Shown: positions 1-7,611, counted from the stretch's first letter. The stretch is DNA of 27,006 nt from GCA-2747515 sp964427825 (GCA_964427825.1 CAYRUU010000013.1:1-27006); one strand, 5' to 3'. Notes: a model not told the origin generated them from the sequence alone. Made by a program: numbers and translations.

Positions 1-521
1 TTGGGGGCGGGACGAAAGCGGACGGTGTCAATACCCGGGTAGATGTGACGCACATTTGTGAAGCCCAGCGTGCGAAGCTTGTCCGCGCCCCACCGCGAAT
101 AGGTAACCAGAACGTCGCCGAAAAACAGTGCGCGCAATTGTTGGGGTGTGTACAGATCGTCGCGCACGGTGGCGATGGTTTGCATGACGGTGAGGCGGGC
201 GTGACGCAAGATGCGTCGCAAAATGGCGCTGTTGAGCGGTGTGGGCGTGAACAAGAGGTGAGCGATGTCGTAGTGTTTGGCGTGACGTGTGAGCCACCAT
301 ACGAGGCGTATTTTTTGGCGCAGGGAAAAGTGGTTGGCGCTGTAGATATGCTCTTGTGTAATGTGTGACGGTAGTCCGGGCATGGGCGCGTTTGTCAGGA
401 TGGTGATGTCGCCGGCAGTGGCATGCACCGCAAGATCATAGGCGAAGTTTTTACTCGCCTCATCCCACGGCGGCGCAAGAGGTCGCGTGACAAAGAGAAT
501 TTTTTTGCGTGTTTTTGACAT
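1..521 (-). CDS. Glycosyltransferase, GT-B (GT4-like) N-terminal part, cut by window edge
   Basis: The frame opens at ATG (complement of 519-521) and runs off the left edge without a stop, so only about 173 residues are visible. The protein begins MSKTRKKILFVTRPLAPPWD, the first beta-strand and loop typical of GT-B glycosyltransferases of the GT4 type. It ends at the edge with a YPGID-TVRFRP segment, like the 'PNGVD...F.P' turn that links the two Rossmann-like halves of GT4 enzymes. The nucleotide-sugar-binding C-terminal half, with its EX7E motif, would lie outside the window. It is probably a cytoplasmic enzyme of the surface-glycan locus to its right and shares that strand, but two plus-strand genes separate them. 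No Shine-Dalgarno sequence is seen. A TATACT lies 8 nt upstream of the ATG. Donor and acceptor cannot be inferred. Confidence 0.75.
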   Translation of the reverse strand, partial: MSKTRKKILFVTRPLAPPWDEASKNFAYDLAVHATAGDITILTNAPMPGLPSHITQEHIYSANHFSLRQKIRLVWWLTRHAKHYDIAHLLFTPTPLNSAILRRILRHARLTVMQTIATVRDDLYTPQQLRALFFGDVLVTYSRWGADKLRTLGFTNVRHIYPGIDTVRFRPAP

Positions 522-529
522 AGTGTAGT

Positions 530-535
530 AGTATA
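530..535 (-). promoter_or_regulatory. Candidate -10 box (TATACT) of the edge glycosyltransferase
   Basis: On the minus strand TATACT lies 8 nt before the ATG at 521, so a transcript from it would have almost no leader. I see no convincing -35 at the usual spacing, which keeps confidence low. Confidence 0.3.
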
Positions 536-589
536 GGGGATAAGGTATTGTTCTTTTTTATTTTACCATACTATATGGAGGGAAGGCAT

Positions 590-721
590 ATGAAGAGTCA
601 TAAAGTAAGATTGCCATACTCTATGGGGGAGAAGATGATTATTGTGTCCAGCGCTACGATAATCACTCTCATTGTTTTTGCAGGAATTTTATGGGGGTTT
701 TTTGGGCATGTTGCACGATAA
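590..721 (+). CDS. 43-residue single-pass membrane peptide
   Basis: A small open frame of 43 codons begins at ATG 590. It has a strong Shine-Dalgarno, GGAGG at 577-581, 8 nt upstream. The peptide has a short basic N-terminus (MKSHKVRLPYSMGEK), then one hydrophobic segment of about 24 residues (from MIIVSS to GILWGFF), and ends GHVAR. An intrinsic terminator begins 20 nt after the stop, so the unit looks like a complete monocistronic small gene: SD, ORF, terminator. I recognise no family. A membrane-modulating peptide or a type-I-toxin-like peptide are possibilities but nothing in the sequence decides. It lies between minus-strand glycosyltransferase genes. Its A+T-rich composition and strong SD resemble the next small gene (930-1334) more than the neighbouring glycan genes. 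Confidence 0.6.
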   Translation: MKSHKVRLPYSMGEKMIIVSSATIITLIVFAGILWGFFGHVAR

Positions 722-741
722 ACATTCCAGAGATTCCCATT

Positions 742-773
742 AACCGTGCTTTACATCAAAAGCACGGTTTTTT
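742..773 (+). terminator. Intrinsic terminator of the 43-residue peptide gene
   Basis: An 11-bp perfect stem pairs AACCGTGCTTT (742-752) with AAAGCACGGTT (759-769) around a 6-nt loop. The T-run continues to 773. Confidence 0.85.
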
Positions 774-820
774 GTGCAAAAAAATGGAAAAAACCGCATA
801 TTGATGAGGAAAATGAACTA

Positions 821-849
821 TTGACTTTTTTGTAAAAAGATGATATAAT
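821..849 (+). promoter_or_regulatory. Sigma-70-type promoter of the 134-residue gene
   Basis: TTGACT (821-826), a 17-bp spacer and a perfect TATAAT (844-849) lie about 75 nt upstream of the expected transcript's ATG at 930. The leader can fold a hairpin at about 878-907 (TGAAAA...CCC against GGGGATTTTCA) whose loop holds a GGAGGGAG purine run separate from the real Shine-Dalgarno at 918-922. Confidence 0.8.
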
Positions 850-929
850 GCAAAGTTGTCGTTGATTTAACAAAAAATGAAAAATTCCCGGAGGGAGGGG
901 ATTTTCAAAACTTTTGTGGAGGAAGAGAG

Positions 930-1334
930 ATGATAGAATTTTTTCAAGCGTTTGGAGAATGGCTGGCGTATGTTTTTCTTTTGTGTGCCATTATTACACC
1001 ACCATACCAGATTTTTGTGTATATTATGCGGAGACTTGACAGTATGGAGGAGAGGGAAAGGATGCAAGAATCCAAGCGCTTTCTTCCCGGGTATATCATC
1101 TTCAATTACAGTGGAGATGTGATTGAAGAAATTCAAGCGTCGCGCCCATGGAGAGATTCATCCATGGTGATTCAGCGGATAAAAATTCGCCTGCAGTATT
1201 GGGCGAATAAAAGAAAGTATCACTGGAAGTCTCCGGTGCAGAAGAGACGTCCATTGCATTTTCTGCGTCTTCTGAAGATTCGCCTGCAGTATTGGGCGAA
1301 CAAGCGAAAATATCAATGGAATCCACCACACTGA
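930..1334 (+). CDS. 134-residue protein: N-terminal membrane helix, basic tail with duplicated RLQYWANKRKY motif
   Basis: The start at 930 has a strong Shine-Dalgarno, GGAGG at 918-922, 7 nt upstream, and a canonical promoter. Residues about 8-35 form one hydrophobic segment. A charged stretch (MRRLDSMEERERMQESKR) follows, then a basic, aromatic C-terminal half. That half holds two copies of the motif KIRLQYWANKRKY(H/Q)W, 31 residues apart. Between the copies, four of the five base changes within 43 nt are synonymous (N, K, R and K codons) and the fifth is His/Gln, so selection appears to keep the peptide. The tail is likely cytoplasmic and may bind nucleic acid or anionic lipid; that is inference from charge only. 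No known family is recognised. The gene ends in tandem hairpins and a U-run. Confidence 0.75.
   Translation: MIEFFQAFGEWLAYVFLLCAIITPPYQIFVYIMRRLDSMEERERMQESKRFLPGYIIFNYSGDVIEEIQASRPWRDSSMVIQRIKIRLQYWANKRKYHWKSPVQKRRPLHFLRLLKIRLQYWANKRKYQWNPPH
1185..1320 (+). repeat. Two-copy direct repeat inside the 134-residue gene
   Basis: Copy one starts at 1185 and copy two at 1278, a period of 93 bp. The first 23 bases are identical and 38 of 43 match overall. Each copy can also fold a 6-7-bp hairpin (ATTCGCC with GGCGAAT at 1185-1208; TTCGCC with GGCGAA at 1279-1300). Confidence 0.85.
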
Positions 1335-1397
1335 AAAGAGTGGTAGATTCCAAGGCAGCCTTGTGCATGTTACTGTGCAAGGCTGTTTTCTTTTTTT
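1317..1397 (+). terminator. Tandem hairpins with U-run ending the 134-residue gene
   Basis: The first hairpin pairs TGGAATC-ACCAC (1317-1329) with GTGGT-GATTCCA (1340-1352), with one mismatch, and overlaps the stop codon. The second pairs CAGCCTTG (1356-1363) with CAAGGCTG (1378-1385) and leads into TTTTCTTTTTTT. The stop codon of the convergent minus-strand gene (1370-1372) falls in the loop of the second hairpin. Confidence 0.8.
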
Positions 1398-1732
1398 GTC
1401 AGAGTGAAACTGTCGTCGCCCGCAGTGACGGTGACGGTGAGTGGTGTGGTGTGGGGGATGGTGACGGTCTGTGTGGTGCGTGTAGGGATGGTGATGTCTG
1501 ATTCCATGAGTATAGCGCCGTCGGTGTCGCGGACGATGTAGTGAAAGACGGTGTCGGCGTGGGTGCGATTGTCAATCATGACGTCATTAGCGGCGCCCAG
1601 CGGATCAATGAAGGCGACGCTCCAAAAGTTTTCGCCATTGCGTACTTGGCGACTTTCCGTATAGGAAAGTGCGAAGATACTGAGGAGGATGCCGGCGCAC
1701 AGTGTTACGATGATAATAGTGTTATTGTGCAT
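1370..1732 (-). CDS. Single-pass protein with extracytoplasmic beta-rich domain, partner of the GT-C-like protein
   Basis: I choose the ATG at 1732 (MHNNTIIIVTLCAGILLSIF), giving 120 residues. It overlaps the end of the preceding minus-strand gene by 11 bp, which fits translational coupling. A longer in-frame start at 1858 would only add low-complexity residues read from within the upstream gene. Residues about 5-25 form a signal-anchor helix. The rest alternates short hydrophobic strands (FWSVAFID, DTVFHYIVRD, AILMESDITI, TQTVTIP, LTVTVTAGDDSFTLTK), as in an immunoglobulin-like or CARDB/DUF1616-like sandwich. That likeness is inference. Its place suggests an accessory subunit or glycan-binding partner of the polytopic protein. 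The last residues are encoded within the terminator of the convergent gene. Confidence 0.6.
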   Translation of the reverse strand: MHNNTIIIVTLCAGILLSIFALSYTESRQVRNGENFWSVAFIDPLGAANDVMIDNRTHADTVFHYIVRDTDGAILMESDITIPTRTTQTVTIPHTTPLTVTVTAGDDSFTLTKKENSLAQ

Positions 1733-3725
1733 AGTCGTTGCGTAAAAACATGCTAAGGCTGTTGTTTTGATAGATGCGTGAGAATGCGGGGTTGGCGAGG
1801 AACTGTGCGGCGTCTTGTTCGGTGGCGACAAGGACGACGCGCACGCGCAGATCAGCAAAGCACGTGCGCGCGTGGTCGGATACGGGATCGGTGATCATGT
1901 CCAGTGTGCAGGTTTCGCGGCCGGGGTTGGATTCGTAGCGTGAGAAGTAGGCGCGCGAGAGTGGATAGGCATAGTCATAGGCAAAGAAAATTTTGAGCCA
2001 CGTGTCGGCGGTGATGTAGTTGTGATCTTTGAGCATCCAGAAATTGCCGTGTTCGGCATGCGTGGCAAAGGTGTCGGCGGCATAGGCGCCGGCGTGGAAT
2101 GTTTGCAGAGCGCTGTTGGTGCGCGGTGCGGGACGCATGGCGTCGGCGTTGTCTTTCATGCCGGATGCGAAGAGATAAGCAATACATACGGCAAGTAGCA
2201 GTGAGAGTGCATAGCGTGGCACGCGCAATGTGGCATCATCGCGCAGTGCGGCGGCAATTGCCCACACGATGGCATAGGCGGCGGCAATGGACAGCGGGAA
2301 TGCGGCGTAGGTGATGATACGTGTGGAGAGAATATTGACGTGGAGAAGATGCGGCACGACACTCATGGCGATGATAGCGCTGGTCCAACCGAGGAGAATG
2401 ACTCCGGCATAGGTGGACGGCAAAAGCGGTAGATCGCGATAACGCGAGACACGACGTAGGAGTAGCGTGATGCCAATGAGAAAAACGCCGACAACACCGA
2501 GTGCGAAACGCGCTTCCCCCAAAAGTGCGGGCAACTGCCCGACGGGGATGCCGATGCGGGTGGATTTGGTCGGTGTGCCGATGGATGTGGCGATGGTGTC
2601 GACGTTGAGATAGGACGGCGGCTGTATCCATAGCAGCCATGCAATGACGAGGGCGAGTGTGCCGAGTAGTGTCGGGCGAATCACCATACGCAGGATGTCG
2701 CGGTAGCGGTGGGCAATGGGATTGAGAATGAGGAAGGCGACGACGGCAAAGACGAGGCTGTAGCCGAAGATCAATGCGCTGAGGTGGTGGGTGTAGGCGA
2801 GTGTTGTGCCGCTTAAGGTGGCAAGAATGAGAAAGGTTGTGCGTTTTTCGCGCAGGGCGCGCAGGAGAAAGTAGAATATTGTGGGGATGAAGAGGTTACC
2901 GATAATATTGCCGATGACGCCACCGCTGGCAAATTTGGCTTGTGCACCGCCGATGGCCCAGAGTGGTCCAGCAATCAGGAGTGTGAGAATGGCGATGGGA
3001 ACGCCGTAGTGCGTGCGGTCAAACATACGTCGTGCAAGTGCAAAGAGCAGCAGTGCGGTAAAAAGATTGATGACAAAGAGAAAAAGTGAGGGGAAGACAC
3101 TGACTAGTGGCAGGTTCGTGACGGCAAAGAGAGCGGCGAGTACCGCGTGTTCGCCGACGATGAAGTCCGGCATAGCGACGGGATCGCTGAAGCTGTAGCT
3201 TCCCGCGTCGCCAGCGACGACTTTTTGTGTGGTGTAGTGCGGGAGCGTGTGGTCATGGACGGCTTTCGCAACCCAGTAGAGGTGATGCCCGAGATCGGTG
3301 GATGTGGGGAAGATAGTATTGACCAAGTAGTAGCCTTTGATGCCGATGGTGAGGAGAATAAGGAGGGCGATCGCGGCGGCTTGTAGAGAAGTGAGGCGCA
3401 TGCGGTGGCGTGATGCGGGCGCCGTGCGATAGCGATGCGGTGCGCGACGTCTGAGAACAGCGCCGATGGCGAGGAAGAGCGCTGTGGCGCATGCGGTGAG
3501 GAGGATGACTGCCGTTTGGTCCAGTGGAGCACCGAAGCGATCAGTGGCGATGAGCAGGAGTGTCATGATGATGAAAGACAGTGCCGGCGCGAGAATCACA
3601 CGCTCCACAGTTGTAAATGTTGCGGCGGAAAAACACGCGCGCAATGCCGTGTAGCCCGGCAAGAAGAGTATGCCAGCAAGTGCGATACAAAAGAGGAGGG
3701 CGTCTGTGGCAAATGTGACATCCAT
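1722..3725 (-). CDS. Polytopic membrane protein, GT-C-like glycosyltransferase or glycan-assembly enzyme
   Basis: This 667-residue protein has many hydrophobic segments (about 10-13), ending with a soluble C-terminal region of about 150 residues. After the helix at about 115-135, the first long extracytoplasmic loop carries PTSTDLGHHLYWVAKAVHDH (D144, H147, H148). An acidic residue in that loop is the hallmark of GT-C enzymes, which use polyprenyl-phosphate sugars. Family assignment is therefore plausible but not proven. Its start lies 12 nt after the preceding GT4 gene, and a single-pass protein overlaps its end, so it sits in a four-gene unit. The GT2 enzyme at the head of that unit resembles polyprenyl-phosphate sugar synthases, the usual donors for GT-C enzymes. 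It could alternatively be an O-antigen-polymerase-like protein. Confidence 0.65.
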   Translation of the reverse strand: MDVTFATDALLFCIALAGILFLPGYTALRACFSAATFTTVERVILAPALSFIIMTLLLIATDRFGAPLDQTAVILLTACATALFLAIGAVLRRRAPHRYRTAPASRHRMRLTSLQAAAIALLILLTIGIKGYYLVNTIFPTSTDLGHHLYWVAKAVHDHTLPHYTTQKVVAGDAGSYSFSDPVAMPDFIVGEHAVLAALFAVTNLPLVSVFPSLFLFVINLFTALLLFALARRMFDRTHYGVPIAILTLLIAGPLWAIGGAQAKFASGGVIGNIIGNLFIPTIFYFLLRALREKRTTFLILATLSGTTLAYTHHLSALIFGYSLVFAVVAFLILNPIAHRYRDILRMVIRPTLLGTLALVIAWLLWIQPPSYLNVDTIATSIGTPTKSTRIGIPVGQLPALLGEARFALGVVGVFLIGITLLLRRVSRYRDLPLLPSTYAGVILLGWTSAIIAMSVVPHLLHVNILSTRIITYAAFPLSIAAAYAIVWAIAAALRDDATLRVPRYALSLLLAVCIAYLFASGMKDNADAMRPAPRTNSALQTFHAGAYAADTFATHAEHGNFWMLKDHNYITADTWLKIFFAYDYAYPLSRAYFSRYESNPGRETCTLDMITDPVSDHARTCFADLRVRVVLVATEQDAAQFLANPAFSRIYQNNSLSMFLRNDYAQ

Positions 3726-3737
3726 GGCGTGTGGAAA

Positions 3738-4877
3738 CTAACAGTTATGTTTTTGTGTAATTGCGGCAATCGCGTCGTGGTATTGCTGTGCAATGCCTGA
3801 CCAACTGAAGTATAGCATAGTGTAGGCGCGCGCCCTTTTGCCAAAGGCGACACTGTCAAAGTCGTCGGCGAGGGTGCGCAGGATTGTGTCGCGCCACGCT
3901 ACGGCGTTTTCGCGCGGGAGGAGAAAACCGTTTTCACCGTCGTGAATGGCATCGGGCAAACCTTGAAAGTCGGAGGCAAGGACGACGCGTTCACATACGG
4001 CGGTTTCAATAGCATTGATGCCAAAACCCTCTATTGATCCCGGTATGTGGATGTTGGGCGAGACGACGAGATCAACGGTGTTGAACAGGACGATTTTTTC
4101 ACTGTCGGGGCGATTGGAGAGGAGAATGACGCGGTCGGCTGTACCATTGGACTTCGCGGCGTCGTGCGCGCGGTGCAAGATGTTGCTGTCGCCGGCGGTG
4201 TTTTTCGCCGGTGCGCCACCCATCGCCACGAGGATGACGTTTTCTGGCAAAAGCGGCATGACGTTTTCAATAAACCACACCAAGCCTTTATGTGGCACAA
4301 AGCGCCCCATGCGCAAGATCACTTTTTTGTCGGTGGTATCTGTGTTGAGTAATGTGTCTAAATCGGCGCGCGTATGCGTCGGGCGATAGTATTCTTCCGG
4401 GTCAATGCCATTGGGGATGAATACACAGCGATCGCGACTGATGTTGTATTTTACAGCTTCTTCAATTGTTTGGCGACCGACGGCAATGAGGAGATCCATG
4501 GCGCGCAGTGCCGGCAGATTGCATATCCGATAGATCTTACCCATGAGGGATTTTTTGGTAGCATAGGTCACATCTAAGCCGTGAATAATACATGTGAACG
4601 TTTTGCGTGGGAAAAACCACTGCGCCACGCGCCCCAGCGGCGCAAGTACACCGTCGCCAAAAACTACGGCGTCGTGGCGCGGTAATAGAAAAAGCATTTT
4701 TACAAACGCATAGGGCAGAAAAAACGGCAAGAATTTTTTGCCCTTTGTGTTGGCGATGATGGTGGTGGGAGCGATTGCTCCGAGCGCCTTGGCGATGCCG
4801 TAGTTTTGGTTTTCAATACCTCCCAAGACCGGCGGATAGGCGCGCGAGACAAAGAGGATGCGCAGAGGTTTTTTCAT
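3738..4877 (-). CDS. Glycosyltransferase family 4
   Basis: The 379-residue protein has a complete GT-B layout. The N-terminal half opens LRILFVSRAYPPVLGGIENQ (GGIE at 19-22, the acceptor-side glycine loop). The linker contains FIPNGIDPEEYY (153-164). The C-terminal half begins ILRMGRFVPHKGL, with the family's G-R...KG phosphate-binding motif near 191-198. It carries EGFGINAIE (283-291), an intact EX7E motif for donor binding. It is expected at the inner face of the membrane, adding a sugar from a nucleotide donor to a lipid-linked glycan or a surface polymer. It follows the GT2 gene by 57 nt and precedes the GT-C-like gene by 12 nt. The exact sugar cannot be read from the sequence. No clear Shine-Dalgarno is present. 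Confidence 0.9.
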   Translation of the reverse strand: MKKPLRILFVSRAYPPVLGGIENQNYGIAKALGAIAPTTIIANTKGKKFLPFFLPYAFVKMLFLLPRHDAVVFGDGVLAPLGRVAQWFFPRKTFTCIIHGLDVTYATKKSLMGKIYRICNLPALRAMDLLIAVGRQTIEEAVKYNISRDRCVFIPNGIDPEEYYRPTHTRADLDTLLNTDTTDKKVILRMGRFVPHKGLVWFIENVMPLLPENVILVAMGGAPAKNTAGDSNILHRAHDAAKSNGTADRVILLSNRPDSEKIVLFNTVDLVVSPNIHIPGSIEGFGINAIETAVCERVVLASDFQGLPDAIHDGENGFLLPRENAVAWRDTILRTLADDFDSVAFGKRARAYTMLYFSWSGIAQQYHDAIAAITQKHNC

Positions 4878-4934
4878 AGATACTATGAGAGCGTTTATGA
4901 TGATCTGTATCGATGCGGTTGCGTCTTTTCCCAG

Positions 4935-5891
4935 TTACTTTTTGTAGCGCCACTTGCGCATGGCGTGTCCTTGGTCTTCCACGAGTTTGCGTAGTGATTT
5001 GATCATATCAGCAAGGAATGCAAAAACGAGGAACTGAATGCCGATGATGAGGAAGGCGATGGTGATGAGAAGGACGTTGAGATGCGGTGTGATCTTGAAG
5101 CCGTCGCCGATGTAGCGTACAAGAAAGTAGACAAAGCCGACCAGTGCGGCAAAGAGCAGAACGAACGCCGGAAAGCCGAAAAATTTCATCGGGCGAATGT
5201 CACGCACCGCTTCCAAGATAATCTTGCCACTGTTACCAACGTAGTTGGTGATGCTTTTCACAACGCGGGACTTGCGACTGGCAAAATACGTTACCGTGAC
5301 GGGAACCCACTGCAAGCGCAGGTTCTTTCCAATGGCGTCAATGATGGTCTCTTGTGTATAGGTAAAACCTGGCGTGATGTTGAGGCGTAGCAGTGCCGCA
5401 CGACTGTAGGCGCGATAGCCGCAGGTGAGGTCGTCAATCGGGTGATTCAGAAACCATCCAATGATGCGTGCGGCGATGAGGTTCAAATAGTATTTGACTT
5501 TCGGCATATCTTTTGCTTCCTTGTTGCCGAAACGGCTTGCGCTGACGATGTCTGCCCTTCCATCCAGAATCGGTTTGATGAGAATGCCGATGTCGTTGGG
5601 ATCAAACTGTCCGTCGGCGTCCATGTTCACAAAGAGATCCGCGCCGTCTTCCAGAGCGTGCTCGGTTGCGTTTTTGAAGGTGATACCGACGCCGCGGTTG
5701 ATGCCATTGGTATAGACGGTGTCCGCACCGGCTTCTTGTGCCACGGCGATTGTGCGATCGGTGGAGCCGTCATCCTGTACGTGGATGCGGATTTCATCCA
5801 CGCCAGCAATGGTGCGGGGGATACGGGCAATTGTTGCGCCGATGTGTTTTTCCTCGTTAAATGCGGGGAGATTGATAATCAAACGTGTCAT
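4935..5891 (-). CDS. GT2 glycosyltransferase with two C-terminal membrane helices (polyprenyl-phosphate sugar synthase-like)
   Basis: I start at ATG 5891 (MTRLIINLPAFNEEKHIG), giving 318 residues. The open frame extends upstream to 6014, but that stretch covers a promoter and terminator. The catalytic domain shows LPAFNEEKHI (8-17), VQDDGSTDRT (38-47) and FVNMDADGQFDPNDI (87-101), where the two acidic clusters bind metal and nucleotide. A CGYRAY segment at 157-162 and TYTQE at 177-181 match the acceptor region of the DPM1/GtrB-like subfamily. Two membrane helices (about 238-260 and 270-294) anchor it. Such enzymes load a sugar onto polyprenyl phosphate for membrane transferases, which fits the GT-C-like gene in the same transcription unit. 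Substrate is unknown. Confidence 0.88.
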   Translation of the reverse strand: MTRLIINLPAFNEEKHIGATIARIPRTIAGVDEIRIHVQDDGSTDRTIAVAQEAGADTVYTNGINRGVGITFKNATEHALEDGADLFVNMDADGQFDPNDIGILIKPILDGRADIVSASRFGNKEAKDMPKVKYYLNLIAARIIGWFLNHPIDDLTCGYRAYSRAALLRLNITPGFTYTQETIIDAIGKNLRLQWVPVTVTYFASRKSRVVKSITNYVGNSGKIILEAVRDIRPMKFFGFPAFVLLFAALVGFVYFLVRYIGDGFKITPHLNVLLITIAFLIIGIQFLVFAFLADMIKSLRKLVEDQGHAMRKWRYKK

Positions 5892-5922
5892 GTGTATGTA
5901 ATTTAGATGACAGACTACTTGT

Positions 5923-5951
5923 AGTATACGTACTTTTCGCATTTTTGGCAA
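5923..5951 (-). promoter_or_regulatory. Promoter of the GT2-GT4-GT-C unit
   Basis: On the minus strand TTGCCA (5946-5951), a 17-bp spacer and TATACT (5923-5928) lie between the terminator of the dehydrogenase gene and the GT2 start at 5891. They divide the glycan locus into two transcription units. Confidence 0.65.
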
Positions 5952-5962
5952 TGATATCATGT

Positions 5963-5994
5963 AACAAAACCGCGCATATTTGCGCGGTTTTGTT
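5963..5994 (-). terminator. 14-bp hairpin terminator after the nucleotide-sugar dehydrogenase
   Basis: AACAAAACCGCGCA (5963-5976) pairs perfectly with TGCGCGGTTTTGTT (5981-5994) around a 4-nt loop. On the minus strand the stem ends in a TTTTGTT run, 27 nt after the dehydrogenase stop. The symmetry means it could act in both directions. Confidence 0.75.
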
Positions 5995-6020
5995 GAGATG
6001 TATAGGTGGCGCACTATCTG

Positions 6021-7376
6021 TTAGCGCCCGATGCCTTTGTAGCGGATACCGGCCTCTATGATAGCTTTTTTGTCCAAGCAGTTTTTGCCGTCCACGATGA
6101 TTTTTGTTCCGTGCTTTACAAATGTTGTGACGGGAATTGTTACAAACTCATCATGGTTGGTGGCGACGATGATCGCCTTGCATTTTGTGAGTAGTTCCTC
6201 CAAGCTTCCCACGGTGGAGTGGTTGGGTGTGTGCGGATCAAACGTTTCATATGTTGCATGGTGCGTCTGCAACGCCTTGATGATTTTGAACGACGGGCTT
6301 TCACGCAAGTCGTTGACGTTCGCTTTGTACGACATGCCGAGAATACCGATCGGTGTACCTCTGAGTGACATTTTCAAGAGATTCAATTGATCTTGTAGTA
6401 CTTCCACTGTATACGCCGGCATGGCATTGTTGATCATGCGCGCCGCGCGTAAAAAGGTGTGATCAAAATCGTTTTCTTTGGCCTTTTCAATCAAGTAGTA
6501 CGGGTCCACAGGGATGCAGTGACCGCCCACACCGCAACTTGGCCAATGCGCGAGGAAAGAGTAGGGCTTAGTGCTTGCGCCACGGATTACGTTGGTGATG
6601 TCAATGCCCATACGATCAAATGAACGCGCAAGTTCATTGACAAATGCGATATTGACGTCGCGGAAAGAGTTCTCCATGATTTTTACTGCTTCCGCTTCTT
6701 CAATACTCTCCAGTGGGAGGATATTGCCGTCGATCAGATCTTCATAGAAACTCACCGCGCGGGCAAGTCCAATCTTTTCAAATGATCCGATGACGCGCGG
6801 GATGTTGGAGACATTCCATACGGTGTCGCCTGGGTTTACACGCTCTGGACAGTGGACGATAAACACATCTTTGCCGACAGTAAATCCTTCCGCTTCAAAA
6901 ATTGGCCTGACTGTCTGACGGCTGACACCTGGGTTGACCGTGGACTCCAAAACAATCAGTGCACCTTTTTTCATGTTTTTGGCGATAGTTTTGGATGCGG
7001 TGATTATGGGACGCAGATCAGGATTGTGGTGCGTGTCCACCGGCGTCGGGACGCAGATCAGATGGATGTCGGCACGACGCAGGAGCTCGGAGCTGTTGGA
7101 AAACACTGTCATTTTTTTGTGGACTTTCGGCAATAGTTTTTCTAAATACTCTTCTTCAAATGGTGAGATACCTTTGCGAATGTGCTCCAGCCTCGCTTCA
7201 TCTAAGTCGTAGCCATAAACCTCGTAACCTTTTTTCGCCACCAAAGCCGCAAGCGGCAGCCCCACATAGCCGAGTCCCGTCACACAGACGGTAGGTTTGT
7301 GCGGCGTTCTTTCTGTGGCGGTTTTTGCGTATGTGATTTTCTTTGCTACACTTTTCTTCGGGGTAGTTTTTGTCAT
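6021..7376 (-). CDS. Nucleotide-sugar 6-dehydrogenase (UDP-HexNAc or UDP-glucose type)
   Basis: The 451-residue protein belongs to the UDP-glucose/UDP-N-acetyl-hexosamine dehydrogenase family, which oxidises C6 of a nucleotide sugar to a uronic acid with two NAD+. It carries the NAD-binding GLGYVGLPLA (34-43), LICVPTP (106-112), a variant ESTVNPG (144-150) and HCPERVNPG (175-183). K232 and N236 in AVKIMENSFRDVNIA match catalytic-site residues, and the catalytic cysteine is C287 in GGHCIPVDPYYL. The pattern resembles WecC/WbpA-type UDP-HexNAc dehydrogenases, but donor identity is uncertain. A lysine-rich extension of about 27 residues precedes the Rossmann fold; this is unusual for the family. 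It probably supplies uronic-acid donors to the glycosyltransferases downstream and has its own promoter and terminator. Confidence 0.92.
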   Translation of the reverse strand: MTKTTPKKSVAKKITYAKTATERTPHKPTVCVTGLGYVGLPLAALVAKKGYEVYGYDLDEARLEHIRKGISPFEEEYLEKLLPKVHKKMTVFSNSSELLRRADIHLICVPTPVDTHHNPDLRPIITASKTIAKNMKKGALIVLESTVNPGVSRQTVRPIFEAEGFTVGKDVFIVHCPERVNPGDTVWNVSNIPRVIGSFEKIGLARAVSFYEDLIDGNILPLESIEEAEAVKIMENSFRDVNIAFVNELARSFDRMGIDITNVIRGASTKPYSFLAHWPSCGVGGHCIPVDPYYLIEKAKENDFDHTFLRAARMINNAMPAYTVEVLQDQLNLLKMSLRGTPIGILGMSYKANVNDLRESPSFKIIKALQTHHATYETFDPHTPNHSTVGSLEELLTKCKAIIVATNHDEFVTIPVTTFVKHGTKIIVDGKNCLDKKAIIEAGIRYKGIGR

Positions 7377-7440
7377 AGCCCTTAGTGATTACTTAAGAGA
7401 GCGATATACACTCGTCGCCATATTGCTGCGACTGGTATTT

Positions 7441-7468
7441 ATTATATAACCTCCTATGAGGGAGTCAA
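7441..7468 (-). promoter_or_regulatory. Promoter of the nucleotide-sugar dehydrogenase
   Basis: On the minus strand TTGACT (7463-7468), a 16-bp spacer and a perfect TATAAT (7441-7446) lie 64 nt upstream of the ATG at 7376. A second TTGACA on the same strand (7481-7486) is too far away to pair with it. The site is back-to-back with the rpsP promoter. Confidence 0.7.
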
Positions 7469-7496
7469 ATGATACTCTCTTGTCAACCTCTTTCGT

Positions 7497-7525
7497 TTGA
7501 CAAAACGTCACAGTGCAGGTATAGT
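7497..7525 (+). promoter_or_regulatory. Promoter of rpsP
   Basis: A perfect TTGACA (7497-7502), a 17-bp spacer and TATAGT (7520-7525) drive the ribosomal protein gene about 87 nt downstream. It is the strongest-looking promoter on the plus strand in this part of the window. Confidence 0.8.
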
Positions 7526-7551
7526 AATGCCATACATGCTACGAATACATC

Positions 7552-7578
7552 ACACGTGGGAGTACATGCCCGGCGTGT
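7552..7578 (+). promoter_or_regulatory. Hairpin in the rpsP leader
   Basis: ACACG (7552-7556) and GGG (7558-7560) pair with CCC (7569-7571) and CGTGT (7574-7578) in the 5' untranslated region. It could be a feedback or stability element. No known S16 operator is recognised, so the role is open. Confidence 0.35.
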
Positions 7579-7611
7579 TGTTAGTTGTCAGTATAAATGA
7601 AAATTTGAACT

